In this document: positions 9,209 to 17,649 of the stretch, piece after piece | Numbering within the stretch: the stretch's first letter is position 1 | Layout: every line of letters starts with the position of its first letter | Source of the DNA: Eubacteriales bacterium | Lineage (GTDB): Bacteria; Bacillota; Clostridia; Lachnospirales; Lachnospiraceae | DNA: 64,000 nt | Assembly: GCA_030533405.1 (NCBI GenBank) | Contig: JAUNJF010000003.1 | Span: 75,204-139,203 of the forward strand | Reading direction: 5' to 3' | Notes under the pieces: generated by a model | The model's input: the letters and a program-made list of their open reading frames with translations, nothing else | The model's database searches: none | Told to the model about the DNA's origin: nothing | Program-made: the position numbers and the translations under genes

Positions 9209-10666
9209 TTACATCACCTTCTCTTTCACACTTGCGTCATATACTTTGTTATCTGGACGAATACCTTCTCCCATTTTTAAGATATGTCCCCTGCAAAAGA
9301 TATGACGATCCAGATTTTTTTCTATGTATCTTAAACGAATATAAGCAAACGCCCAACCAACAACAGAACCAGCAAAAAAACCGATTCCAAACCAAATTGG
9401 CTGCAAGCTGGTAGATAAATATGCACCGACCAAAGTCGCTAATGCAAAGCTAATGGCTGTAAACAAAGCACCATTTAAATCATCAAAGTAGTATAGGAAA
9501 ATGATTTCCGCATACATAGTAAACAATACAAAATATCCAGCCGCAAGACATGGGTAAATTTGCATGACAATTCCTCCAAATCCAAACATCGGTAAAATAA
9601 TCATACAAACAAAAAATACAACAACTGTCACAATAAACTGAATACGTACTAAGCTCATCAACTCATCCGAAAGCTGCTCAAACATTCTTTTTTTTGCATT
9701 TTCAATGTCCATTCCTCGTCCACCTATTACAGCTTCAGAATACTTTTTATATCGTTCATGAAAATGCATTTCCACTCTTGAAATAAAAATAACACTTGCG
9801 GATATATTGGTAAACATGGCCAGACAAGTTGCCATATCATATGATGTCATACAAACAAAGCTTTTTACAACAATCAAATGCATATCCGTCGTCCAAAACA
9901 CAAAATTATGCATATATAATCCCAATGTATAAATAAAATTGGTCAATACCAACTGCCAATATTTTTTAAAATATTGCAACACTGCTTTGTATCGTCCACT
10001 ATTCTCTCTAAAATAAGAACGAATCAATGCGTACTCCAAACTTCCTGTGATTAAAAAACCAACATCCAATGATACCAACATGGCATAGATTGCATCCACA
10101 TCATAGGAGTACACCAAAATAACAGATAGCAAAACCGTTATAAGCATTCCAATGGTAAAAAATAATGAGATTTTTTTATACACTTTGCAGATTGATAAGT
10201 ACAGCATAGAATAAAAAACAAATACAAGTGCCATATATCCGCAATATCCCGCAAACACAAAACGAAGCTGCACATCACCAACCAAATATTCATGAATACA
10301 AAATGGAATTCCCACTAATACACTTAATATTGTGTTCATCAATAACCCTGTATAGTAACAAGGCATAATATCCTCATACTTTTCTTCATAGATAATGTCT
10401 GACATATATTTGGATAATACTGCATTAAATGGCGATGCCGTTAACAATCCAAAAATAAATATATATAAAACTGTACAGGCATACAATTCTCTTTCTGCAT
10501 ATCCAAGTTTGAAAACACCCAATAAATACTGCATCAGCACAACTGCACCAATTACCACAAACATTGGTGCAACCGTAATCATAGAACTATAGCCAAATCC
10601 AACCAAATTGGTAGCAATCGTGTTTTTTCCATATATTCTATTTAGTTTTACTCCAATTCCTGCCAT
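9209..10666 (-). CDS. pelG: Pel exopolysaccharide membrane transporter PelG
   Basis: The 485-residue polytopic protein (about 12 helices) starts with the PelG signature: a short amphipathic segment ending in LNRIYGKNTIATNLVGFGYSS, then paired helices. Internal motifs RVEMHFHERYKKYSEAVIGG and FYYFDDLNGAL-like text (LYYFDDLNGALFTA) match the PelG family. PelG works with the cytosolic glycosyltransferase PelF and, in proteobacteria, PelD and PelE to move a partly deacetylated GalNAc-rich polymer across the membrane. Here pelF lies directly upstream, 77 bases away, with pelD- and pelE-like genes earlier in the same operon. Length fits the family (about 455-490). Family call is strong; polymer chemistry is inferred. 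Confidence 0.92.
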   Translation of the reverse strand: MAGIGVKLNRIYGKNTIATNLVGFGYSSMITVAPMFVVIGAVVLMQYLLGVFKLGYAERELYACTVLYIFIFGLLTASPFNAVLSKYMSDIIYEEKYEDIMPCYYTGLLMNTILSVLVGIPFCIHEYLVGDVQLRFVFAGYCGYMALVFVFYSMLYLSICKVYKKISLFFTIGMLITVLLSVILVYSYDVDAIYAMLVSLDVGFLITGSLEYALIRSYFRENSGRYKAVLQYFKKYWQLVLTNFIYTLGLYMHNFVFWTTDMHLIVVKSFVCMTSYDMATCLAMFTNISASVIFISRVEMHFHERYKKYSEAVIGGRGMDIENAKKRMFEQLSDELMSLVRIQFIVTVVVFFVCMIILPMFGFGGIVMQIYPCLAAGYFVLFTMYAEIIFLYYFDDLNGALFTAISFALATLVGAYLSTSLQPIWFGIGFFAGSVVGWAFAYIRLRYIEKNLDRHIFCRGHILKMGEGIRPDNKVYDASVKEKVM

Positions 10667-10743
10667 ATCATTTTCCTCTCATTTCATTGGTAGTCGTATG
10701 ATTTCTTCTGCTATCCCGCCACGATGTTAAAACATGCTCTTTT

Positions 10744-12156
10744 TCAAACCAGTATCTCTTGGTAAATCTCATAATATTTGTTCTGCATCTGATCTAATCG
10801 ATAATATTGATTTGCACGTTGATAACCACATGCACCCATCTGTTCCCGTAAATCTGGATGTTCAGCAATCTGAACCATTGCTGTCGCAATCTCCTCCGTG
10901 TTCATAATATGCGTTAATATACCCGCCGTTCCACAGGTATCACCCTCTTCTCCATAAATCAATTCCCTACAATTTCCTACATCCGTAGCAATCACCGGCT
11001 TGCCAGCTGCAAAGCTCTCCAGAATCGTAAGTGGCTGTCCTTCACTAATACTCGTTAATATGGTAAAATCCATCCTTCCAAGATACTCTTTTACATTGAT
11101 TCTTCCTGTAAACACAACATCTTTGACCTGAAGCACTTCTACCAATTCCTGACATTCTCTCGTATATTCTTCGTCCTCATCCATAGGACCCATAATCCAT
11201 AATTTCAAATTTGTAACTCTTTGCTTCGCGAACGAAAAAGCACGAATCATAGTCTTTACATCCTTAATCGGAGCAACTCGAAGAACGGCTCCTACATTGA
11301 TATACTTCTCATCCTCTTCTGTCTTACCAGGTAACCCTTCAAAATTCTGCGTGATAATTCCATTTGGTGTCAACTGAATTTTATTTGGATTACATCCCAA
11401 ATCAATCTGTAACTCTCTTGCATGACCATACAACGCGGTTACTACATCCGCACTTCGATAACATATTTTCGACATATTACGAAATTGATCAATCCAGATA
11501 TTTTTATAAATTCCATTTACCCATTTCGCCTTTAATATTTCTTCTTCTCGCTCTCTTGTATAAATACCATGTTCTGATAAAAGCAATCCGCATATATTTT
11601 GATATTTTGCAATACTTCCTAATATTCCAGCATATCCAGTAGATACACAATGATAAATATCCGCTTTGGGAATTCTTGTTTTCATAATCAAAAACATTGG
11701 CAAATAAATAGAACGCATCGTCCACAAAAAATCAGAAAACATAACCTGTGGATAATTCTTATCATAACATTCCCGCACAATTTTAAAGAAATCCTCACCC
11801 ATCAATAATTCATCTACCGAAAACTCTGTATAACTAAAAAAATCAAATAAAATTCTCCAATCTGTTTCATAATTCAAAACAAGATTTCGAAGTTCACGAT
11901 ATTGCTGCCTATTTAATCGGATTTTCTTTCGCCTTTTTCCCGGATTCCAATCCACATCATTTAAATAAGCTTCATACACAGCAGACACATTAGGCAACAT
12001 CTCATATTTGAATTTTCCGCTTTGAGAACGATCTGAAATAATAGCCAATATAATAAACTCTACATCCGAAAATGCCTGTATCATACTGTTAATCCATCCA
12101 GATACACCACCCACAACATATGGGTAGCATCCCTCAACTACAAAACACACCTTCAT
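10744..12156 (-). CDS. pelF: Pel polysaccharide glycosyltransferase PelF
   Basis: The 470-residue GT4-like enzyme starts with the PelF hallmark MKVCFVVEGCYPYVVGGVSG. The C-terminal Rossmann half has AVLRVAPIKDVKTMIRAF and SISEGQPLTILESFAAGKPV, giving the E-x7-E catalytic pair, then ATDVGNCRELI. PelF uses UDP sugars to polymerise Pel in the cytoplasm and feeds PelG. I chose the ATG at 12156, not the in-frame start 72 bases upstream, because it begins exactly at the family N-terminus, has a GAAAGGA ribosome site and leaves a 19-base gap to the preceding stop. Length matches the family (about 480-510). Confidence 0.93.
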   Translation of the reverse strand: MKVCFVVEGCYPYVVGGVSGWINSMIQAFSDVEFIILAIISDRSQSGKFKYEMLPNVSAVYEAYLNDVDWNPGKRRKKIRLNRQQYRELRNLVLNYETDWRILFDFFSYTEFSVDELLMGEDFFKIVRECYDKNYPQVMFSDFLWTMRSIYLPMFLIMKTRIPKADIYHCVSTGYAGILGSIAKYQNICGLLLSEHGIYTREREEEILKAKWVNGIYKNIWIDQFRNMSKICYRSADVVTALYGHARELQIDLGCNPNKIQLTPNGIITQNFEGLPGKTEEDEKYINVGAVLRVAPIKDVKTMIRAFSFAKQRVTNLKLWIMGPMDEDEEYTRECQELVEVLQVKDVVFTGRINVKEYLGRMDFTILTSISEGQPLTILESFAAGKPVIATDVGNCRELIYGEEGDTCGTAGILTHIMNTEEIATAMVQIAEHPDLREQMGACGYQRANQYYRLDQMQNKYYEIYQEILV

Positions 12157-12175
12157 AGAAAACCAATCCTTTCTG

Positions 12176-14005
12176 CTACTTAAATGGTTCCTTATACTGC
12201 CATACACTCTCTGACGTTTCTGTCTCAATCTTCACATCAGTATCCGTAACATGTAATAAATACATATCATCTCCAAGTGCTGTAAACGAGCCGCCAGTAA
12301 TCTGTTTAATCTGCTCCCCATGTGTTCGAAACATAAAGTAAGCATTTTCCCCAGCATTTTCTACCTGTAAGCGAATTTCATTACCTTCCCGTTCCTCCCT
12401 GTAAGATAGATTTAAAAACGCTCTCGCTCTTTCATCTGCACTAGACATGGTTGTCTGATCAAAAAACATATATTTGGAATAAAAAGTATCCACATTACTA
12501 ATCACATCATCAAAGTATATCTGCCAATGATCTTTGTTACTCGTTGGCCACATTACACGATGCAAATCAATCAATAAATTGGAATATCCCAATGCCGTTA
12601 CTGTACTTCGATACCTCAAATCCTTTGTAAATGAATATTCTCTCGCAACCTCCGTTACACCTAACAATGTAACATCATCCGTATAATATGATAAAATCGG
12701 TTCCTTTTCTCTTCTATAACAACTAATTGTATGAATTCCTTCTAATGCATTTTTCTCATTTAATGCCCATTTTAAATCGTCAGAAATATTATTCACATAT
12801 GCAGTTCCAAATTGATATGCGTAATTCGCATTTTGGTAAAATGAATCATCCTGCTTTGCCTTTTCGGACATTGTGACTCCTCCGTAATAATTCATCGAAC
12901 GTCCGGCTTCTGCATTTGCTTCTTTCATCTGTTGTAAAAAGAATACTAACTGATCATCACTAGGTTTTACATCATTTGTATAATTATATTTTGTTTGAAT
13001 ATAACATGTCATCTTAATATCATTTTTAGATGCCATGGATAGAATACTTGGCCACATAATATCACGCATGACTGCATCATTTTCTCTACTATAGATTGCC
13101 TTCATAATATTACTATTTTCTTTTGCTAAGGTTGGATAATCTGCAATCAAAGTACCTTGCGCATTCACAACTGGATATAACATATAATCATTACATTCAA
13201 ATACAAATGCATCCAAAATTCCCATTCCAGTCAGGGAATCACAAAAATCACCATTCATTGCAAATATCATTGTGTTATCATAATGATTTCTCCATAAAAC
13301 ACGCGGGAATTCATCTCTCTTTACAAACTGTTCATTTTTCAAACCAACCATATAAGTTTTCGAGCCACTACCACAAATATACCATGGCATAACCAAATCA
13401 AAATCCTGTAATTTTTGTTCCTCAACTGTGTTCGCCTTATAAATTGCTTCTCCTCCCAACAAGAAACCAGAAAACAAATATAATCCATCTACGATCGTTT
13501 TATCTTCCCGTATTTCCTCTATTCCAAGCAATGCCTGTAATACCTGGTTTTGTTTCACCTGATTTACATCTGGCAAATTACAAAAAATAACAGGGACACC
13601 TTTCTCCGCAAGCTCTTTCACATTAAAAATCTGTTCATCAATATCTACACTTTTTGAATCGACCAGCAATAATTCTGGCAAATGTTCTTGCAAGGAGTCA
13701 ATTTCTGACAAATCATCCCGTTCTAACACATTACGCTTTGTGTATGTACACCACTGCATAACGGTATCTCTCACCGTTGATTCATCTGTTCCTAAAAAAA
13801 TAACATAACGACTATCCAAATCAGAGAGCATTTCTTCCTCTGACTTCAACTTCCAAGAATATTCCTTACTCGGAAGATTGCTAACGTGATATTCATTTGT
13901 ATCGTATTGATTACTGTTCTGTTTTACAATCTGTGAAAACTGAAACATAAACAATAATACGCACATCATTAAAAAAATGACAAAGAAATTTCTACGTGAT
14001 ATCAT
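12176..14005 (-). CDS. DUF2194 membrane-anchored PelA-like protein
   Basis: The protein has 609 residues with an N-terminal signal anchor (about 6-25, NFFVIFLMMCVLLFMFQFSQ) and an extracytoplasmic body. It resembles DUF2194 proteins of Pel loci, which correspond to the deacetylase part of PelA: a Rossmann-like N-terminal part, then a polysaccharide-deacetylase-like barrel beginning near TMIFAMNGDFCDSLTG (about 245-260), where the acidic pair expected for metal binding would sit, and a small beta C-terminal domain (530-600). Deacetylation of Pel outside the membrane is the natural role, but I cannot confirm all metal ligands, so activity is uncertain. Thirteen bases separate it from the PelE-like gene. 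Confidence 0.72.
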   Translation of the reverse strand: MISRRNFFVIFLMMCVLLFMFQFSQIVKQNSNQYDTNEYHVSNLPSKEYSWKLKSEEEMLSDLDSRYVIFLGTDESTVRDTVMQWCTYTKRNVLERDDLSEIDSLQEHLPELLLVDSKSVDIDEQIFNVKELAEKGVPVIFCNLPDVNQVKQNQVLQALLGIEEIREDKTIVDGLYLFSGFLLGGEAIYKANTVEEQKLQDFDLVMPWYICGSGSKTYMVGLKNEQFVKRDEFPRVLWRNHYDNTMIFAMNGDFCDSLTGMGILDAFVFECNDYMLYPVVNAQGTLIADYPTLAKENSNIMKAIYSRENDAVMRDIMWPSILSMASKNDIKMTCYIQTKYNYTNDVKPSDDQLVFFLQQMKEANAEAGRSMNYYGGVTMSEKAKQDDSFYQNANYAYQFGTAYVNNISDDLKWALNEKNALEGIHTISCYRREKEPILSYYTDDVTLLGVTEVAREYSFTKDLRYRSTVTALGYSNLLIDLHRVMWPTSNKDHWQIYFDDVISNVDTFYSKYMFFDQTTMSSADERARAFLNLSYREEREGNEIRLQVENAGENAYFMFRTHGEQIKQITGGSFTALGDDMYLLHVTDTDVKIETETSESVWQYKEPFK

Positions 14006-14017
14006 GTTCTCCCACCC

Positions 14018-14920
14018 TTAACGAAATACTCTTAACAACTCTAATGTCTCGCTATCAACTACTACGGACGAATTTTTCAACTCCTCAACCACAGAAAAGA
14101 ATTTCTCTCGTTCACCACAAGAAAAATATAACTTAAGCTGACATGTATATGTAGCAAGTGCATTGGGGTAATATGATGCTGCTCGCTTACACCATTTTTC
14201 GGAGCGATCATATTCGTTGATTTCCAAAAGACGCATACTAAGTGCCTCATAATGTGTACTACTAACTTTTTCTGGTTGATTTGCAAATAGAATTTCACCA
14301 ATTTCATCAAAAATTTCAACGTAATGTCTTTGTTCCATATCTGTAAAAACTTTCTGCTCCAAAACACGATTCATATAGTCTATTAACACTTCTGCATAAA
14401 CCATACTGTTTTCTTCCTGCTTTAGGACGATTGTTCTGTGTTTTTCCACATAAACGCGAAATCGATTTAGTGCTTCCTGTAACATTGCTGCAGCATAGTG
14501 CGCTGTTTCTGTATCCTCACTATTAAGGGCTAATGAAATACTATATAAAAAATTCTGAATATCTCCTCTAACTATATTCATCATTAAAAAGCGCAAATCC
14601 TTTTCATTGGTAATCTCAATCGCTTCCTCCAAAGAAACCATATTTCGCTCCTGCTCTTCCATAGCACCAACAATCGCTTTTGCTCTTTCCTTACTAAAAA
14701 TAACATCATCCAAGTCAACAGGTTCAGAAAAAAACACTTTATATACAACATACGCACACAAATAAAATATAGGGCCCAATACTGGACACACAAGCATAAC
14801 GATAAATCCCACCATGTAGTTTTTATTTTTCTTCATAATGATATTGCTAATCAAATAGATCACAGCAACAATCACATTCACAATCAATATCAAAATAAAA
14901 ACTTTCATATCTGTTCTCAT
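14018..14920 (-). CDS. PelE-like membrane protein with TPR-type repeats
   Basis: The 300-residue protein has two N-terminal helices (about 6-29 and 35-62) separated by a short basic loop, then a soluble helical domain (70-300) that looks like TPR repeats (for instance NEYDRSEKWCKRAASYYPNALA, in which Trp, Ala and Tyr are spaced as in TPR helices). PelE in the Pseudomonas system has exactly two helices plus TPRs and forms an inner-membrane complex with PelD and PelG. The ATGA overlap with the PelD-like gene supports stoichiometric synthesis. Sequence identity to known PelE looks low, so the call rests on architecture and context. Confidence 0.72.
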   Translation of the reverse strand: MRTDMKVFILILIVNVIVAVIYLISNIIMKKNKNYMVGFIVMLVCPVLGPIFYLCAYVVYKVFFSEPVDLDDVIFSKERAKAIVGAMEEQERNMVSLEEAIEITNEKDLRFLMMNIVRGDIQNFLYSISLALNSEDTETAHYAAAMLQEALNRFRVYVEKHRTIVLKQEENSMVYAEVLIDYMNRVLEQKVFTDMEQRHYVEIFDEIGEILFANQPEKVSSTHYEALSMRLLEINEYDRSEKWCKRAASYYPNALATYTCQLKLYFSCGEREKFFSVVEELKNSSVVVDSETLELLRVFR

Positions 14921-17109
14921 TCGTCACTGTCCCCCAATATCTCACTCTCAAATCCTATATCTGCCAGTCTCTTTACAACCTGTTTTGCATCTTCAAAATT
15001 TGTATTGGATAGCAATATATATATGTTACCATCCTCTAGCAAACCTGCATAATCATGATCTCGCATTTTATCTGCCAAAATATTACTTACTTCTCCAAAA
15101 TCCATCTGATTTGTATTTTCTAAACGAAGAACCATACAATCCGTAAAACCCTGTCTAGCTGCTTTCATATATGCTGCTACCAAAGAAGAAAATGCATCCG
15201 CGTCTAGCAGTTTTGTTCCTTCAATATATCGTTCCTCTTCAAGCGCAGCCAAATATCGGTTTGCCCTGACCACTGCGTCACGAATCAACGCACCAATGAC
15301 GGTTAACTGATTTGCTTGTCCTAACGTCATACTTTCCCACGGCAAATCCCAGATCATAATAATCATCTGCATGACATCCTGCTCATCAAAAATAGCACTT
15401 GCCATAAGTGGAAATTTCTCGTCTAATTTACGATTAATATATACATTTTTTGAACTAAGTACTTCATACATCTCACCTAATTCTTTGTATTTAACCGAAT
15501 TTCCCAATACTCTCGCATATTTCGATGTAGATGAAAATAATCTCGCATACACCTTGTTAGATACAGTATAAATCGCAACATCCTTACTCTTTACTAATTT
15601 AGAAACCATATCCGCGGCATAAAAAAGAACTTCTTCCTGACTATATTGATCTAACGACGATGTGATACTATAAATTTTGCCAACACTATCATTTTGATTC
15701 ACAATTTGTACTTGTAATGCATCCTTTACACGTACATTGCTGTCATTAATCTCTTTAATATCTCCAAGCTGCATATTTAAAAAGTCCTGCTCACTTTTCT
15801 GTTCAAATTTTAGCTTGGTAATATAATCTCTCATATACCCAACAGCAAGACCTAATATAAACAACTGCGCAATCCACACATATGTATTACTATCCACCAT
15901 CAATTCAAGACCTGAACGATCATACATCTGTCGAAAACAATATCCCATTACCGCAAGAATTGCAGATAAAATTGCCTGTTTTTGTCCGTAAATAATAGCA
16001 AACAACAAGACATATAATAAATAAAAATCAAGATTTGCAAAATATTTACTTCCAACAGATCTATTATTAATCATAAATGACAAAATAAATACTGCAAAAT
16101 TTTCAATAAATGGAACAAGGACCTTTACAATCCACCCTGTCTTTTTAAATATACGATCAATCAATGGCTCTTTACGTTCTCCACCATATACGAAAACGTG
16201 TCGATACTTTTTCATCTGTGCAATTACTTTTTTTATTACATCCTCGTTATTACATAAAAATGAGCCACCAAATTCATTATGAAACCGCTTGCCAGACAAT
16301 ACTTTTCTTCTTTCTCTTGTTCCAACCACCACAAGCTCCACATCAAATCCCAAATAGCTTCGAATGATTTCTGCTAATTTGACATCCATTATCTCTTCAT
16401 CTGATGCCAAATTGTAAAGACTATACTGATGCTTCTTGCTTACTAACAACCGATACATAAATTCAATCGCATCAGAAACAAATAACAAAGAATAAGATTC
16501 TCCCTGACTTACGGAAATTACGCCACTTTCTAACGCCTGTAAACATTTCTTTGTACATGGGTCCGTTACATCCTCCAAATATTCTGGCAAAGAATAAACA
16601 TGTTCCAAACGCAAAACGATAATATCCTTCTCACAACTGACACGATAATTCTCACACATCGCCTCCGCCTGTGCCAAAGCCATATTTTTGAAACTCCGAG
16701 GTGTCAATATCATATCTTCTGTAATATCTTCTACATAATTCCCCTCGAAAACCTCCTCAGAAGACAGGTAAATAAAACGACCCGAATTCTTCATGATATA
16801 GCCCATCAAAATATTAAGCATGCACGCATTATATTTTACAGACTCCGATTCTTCATTTTTCCAAGCATAATTGGTATCGTATGCGCCCATATAAATCGTC
16901 ACATCTGGATTCACACTTTCAAAAATCTCATTAAGACAACTCGCGTCATACGGGAAATCGTAACGTTCAAATACCTTTTGATAGGAATGCTTTTGATACC
17001 GAGAACCTGTCAAAAGATATACTCTATGACCTTCTTTTTTCAGTTTTATAATGAGATTGTTGATAAAACTACTACAACCGCCAATCAATAATACATTCAT
17101 ATTTCTCAC
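14917..17109 (-). CDS. pelD: PelD-like c-di-GMP receptor with N-terminal SDR/epimerase domain
   Basis: The 730-residue fusion has four parts. Residues 1-310 form an NAD-epimerase-like SDR domain (MNVLLIGGCSSFINNLI; the Gly-rich loop is altered, so cofactor binding is doubtful). Residues about 325-440 hold four membrane helices. Residues about 470-600 form a GAF domain. Residues 610-725 form a degenerate GGDEF domain. The last has LLEDGN in place of GGDEF, so no cyclase activity is expected, but keeps RDHD (683-686), the inhibitory-site RxxD used by PelD to bind c-di-GMP. The start is GTG in a GTGA overlap with the PqqD-like stop. Role: switching on Pel polymerisation when c-di-GMP rises. Confidence 0.85.
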   Translation of the reverse strand: MRNMNVLLIGGCSSFINNLIIKLKKEGHRVYLLTGSRYQKHSYQKVFERYDFPYDASCLNEIFESVNPDVTIYMGAYDTNYAWKNEESESVKYNACMLNILMGYIMKNSGRFIYLSSEEVFEGNYVEDITEDMILTPRSFKNMALAQAEAMCENYRVSCEKDIIVLRLEHVYSLPEYLEDVTDPCTKKCLQALESGVISVSQGESYSLLFVSDAIEFMYRLLVSKKHQYSLYNLASDEEIMDVKLAEIIRSYLGFDVELVVVGTRERRKVLSGKRFHNEFGGSFLCNNEDVIKKVIAQMKKYRHVFVYGGERKEPLIDRIFKKTGWIVKVLVPFIENFAVFILSFMINNRSVGSKYFANLDFYLLYVLLFAIIYGQKQAILSAILAVMGYCFRQMYDRSGLELMVDSNTYVWIAQLFILGLAVGYMRDYITKLKFEQKSEQDFLNMQLGDIKEINDSNVRVKDALQVQIVNQNDSVGKIYSITSSLDQYSQEEVLFYAADMVSKLVKSKDVAIYTVSNKVYARLFSSTSKYARVLGNSVKYKELGEMYEVLSSKNVYINRKLDEKFPLMASAIFDEQDVMQMIIMIWDLPWESMTLGQANQLTVIGALIRDAVVRANRYLAALEEERYIEGTKLLDADAFSSLVAAYMKAARQGFTDCMVLRLENTNQMDFGEVSNILADKMRDHDYAGLLEDGNIYILLSNTNFEDAKQVVKRLADIGFESEILGDSDE

Positions 17110-17372
17110 TGAACCTTTCCTACGCCATACTGTTCAAGTTGTAACAAAAATTCATTTACATCCTGTTCAACCAATTCTATATCGGCATCATATTCCATAC
17201 TCATTAGATTCACAATTTGATTTCTATTATTTCCCTGCTCAAGCATTCTCCAAATCTCTGCACCCATTTCATTCATCCGAAGGGGTGGCTTATATGGAAC
17301 ACCCAGCTGGTTAATATCTAACAACCAATAAACACCCGCTGCCCTACGTAACACATACTGTTTTTTGTCCAT
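17106..17372 (-). CDS. PqqD-like peptide-binding domain protein
   Basis: The 88-residue protein fits the PqqD fold: an N-terminal beta hairpin (YVLRRAAGVYWLLDINQ), then the LRMNEMGAEIWRML helix with the family pattern LN-x-G-x-x-IW, and a winged-helix end (MSMEYDADIELVEQDVNEFLLQLEQYGV). PqqD domains grip leader peptides or other short sequences for partner enzymes. Here it is the first gene of the EPS operon and overlaps pelD by four bases. No radical SAM enzyme or precursor peptide is next to it, so a RiPP role is unlikely. PqqD-type proteins are also found in polysaccharide loci, where the function is not settled. Ribosome site AGGAGAAAGG. Confidence 0.8.
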   Translation of the reverse strand: MDKKQYVLRRAAGVYWLLDINQLGVPYKPPLRMNEMGAEIWRMLEQGNNRNQIVNLMSMEYDADIELVEQDVNEFLLQLEQYGVGKVQ

Positions 17373-17407
17373 ATCATCACCCTTTCTCCTGAATTTTTTA
17401 ATACTTT

Positions 17408-17436
17408 ATTATACTATAATTTAGGTTTTTTTTCAA
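17408..17436 (-). promoter_or_regulatory. Sigma-A promoter of the pel/EPS operon
   Basis: On the minus strand TTGAAA (17431-17436) and TATAAT (17408-17413) are separated by exactly 17 bases. The start of the PqqD-like gene lies 36 bases beyond the -10 box. A strong terminator just upstream (17449-17520) isolates this promoter, so the operon from 17372 to the left edge very probably begins here. Confidence 0.85.
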
Positions 17437-17448
17437 ATCACAAGCATC

Positions 17449-17520
17449 AAAAAAAGCACGAACACATAAAAGCATTCGCACTTTTTATCAGCATACTGAT
17501 TTTAGAGCAATGCGTGCTTT
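17449..17520 (-). terminator. Intrinsic terminator upstream of the pel promoter
   Basis: On the minus strand AAAGCACG (17513-17520) pairs with CGTGCTTT (17453-17460), followed by a run of seven T (17449-17455). An inner pairing GCATT/AATGC lengthens the stem. It would end transcripts from the antiporter gene and the kinase remnant. Confidence 0.75.
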
Positions 17521-17533
17521 ACACGCTAATTTT

Positions 17534-17644
17534 CTATAAAATCGAAAACATAATTTTCACACTTGCTCCGCCAGTTTCTCTTGAATTTTCCAATAACAAT
17601 TCTCCTCCATGACTGTCTGCTTTTATTGTCCGCATATCATTCAT
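17534..17644 (-). pseudogene. Remnant of a sensor histidine kinase C-terminus
   Basis: A 36-codon open frame with no usable ribosome site encodes the end of a HATPase domain: HGGELLLENS (residues 12-21), then RETGGASVKIMFSI. That is the G2-box-to-end segment of a kinase, equivalent to the familiar HGG...L.S..G.GT.F...LP. Nothing matching the rest of a kinase is present; the antiporter gene stops six bases upstream. The rest was probably lost by deletion when the antiporter region was joined here. Confidence 0.7.
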
Positions 17645-17649
17645 TTATT

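Noticed and set aside
17106-17372. RiPP biosynthesis around the PqqD-like gene
   Set aside because: No radical SAM enzyme, precursor peptide or peptidase nearby. The gene is translationally coupled to pelD.
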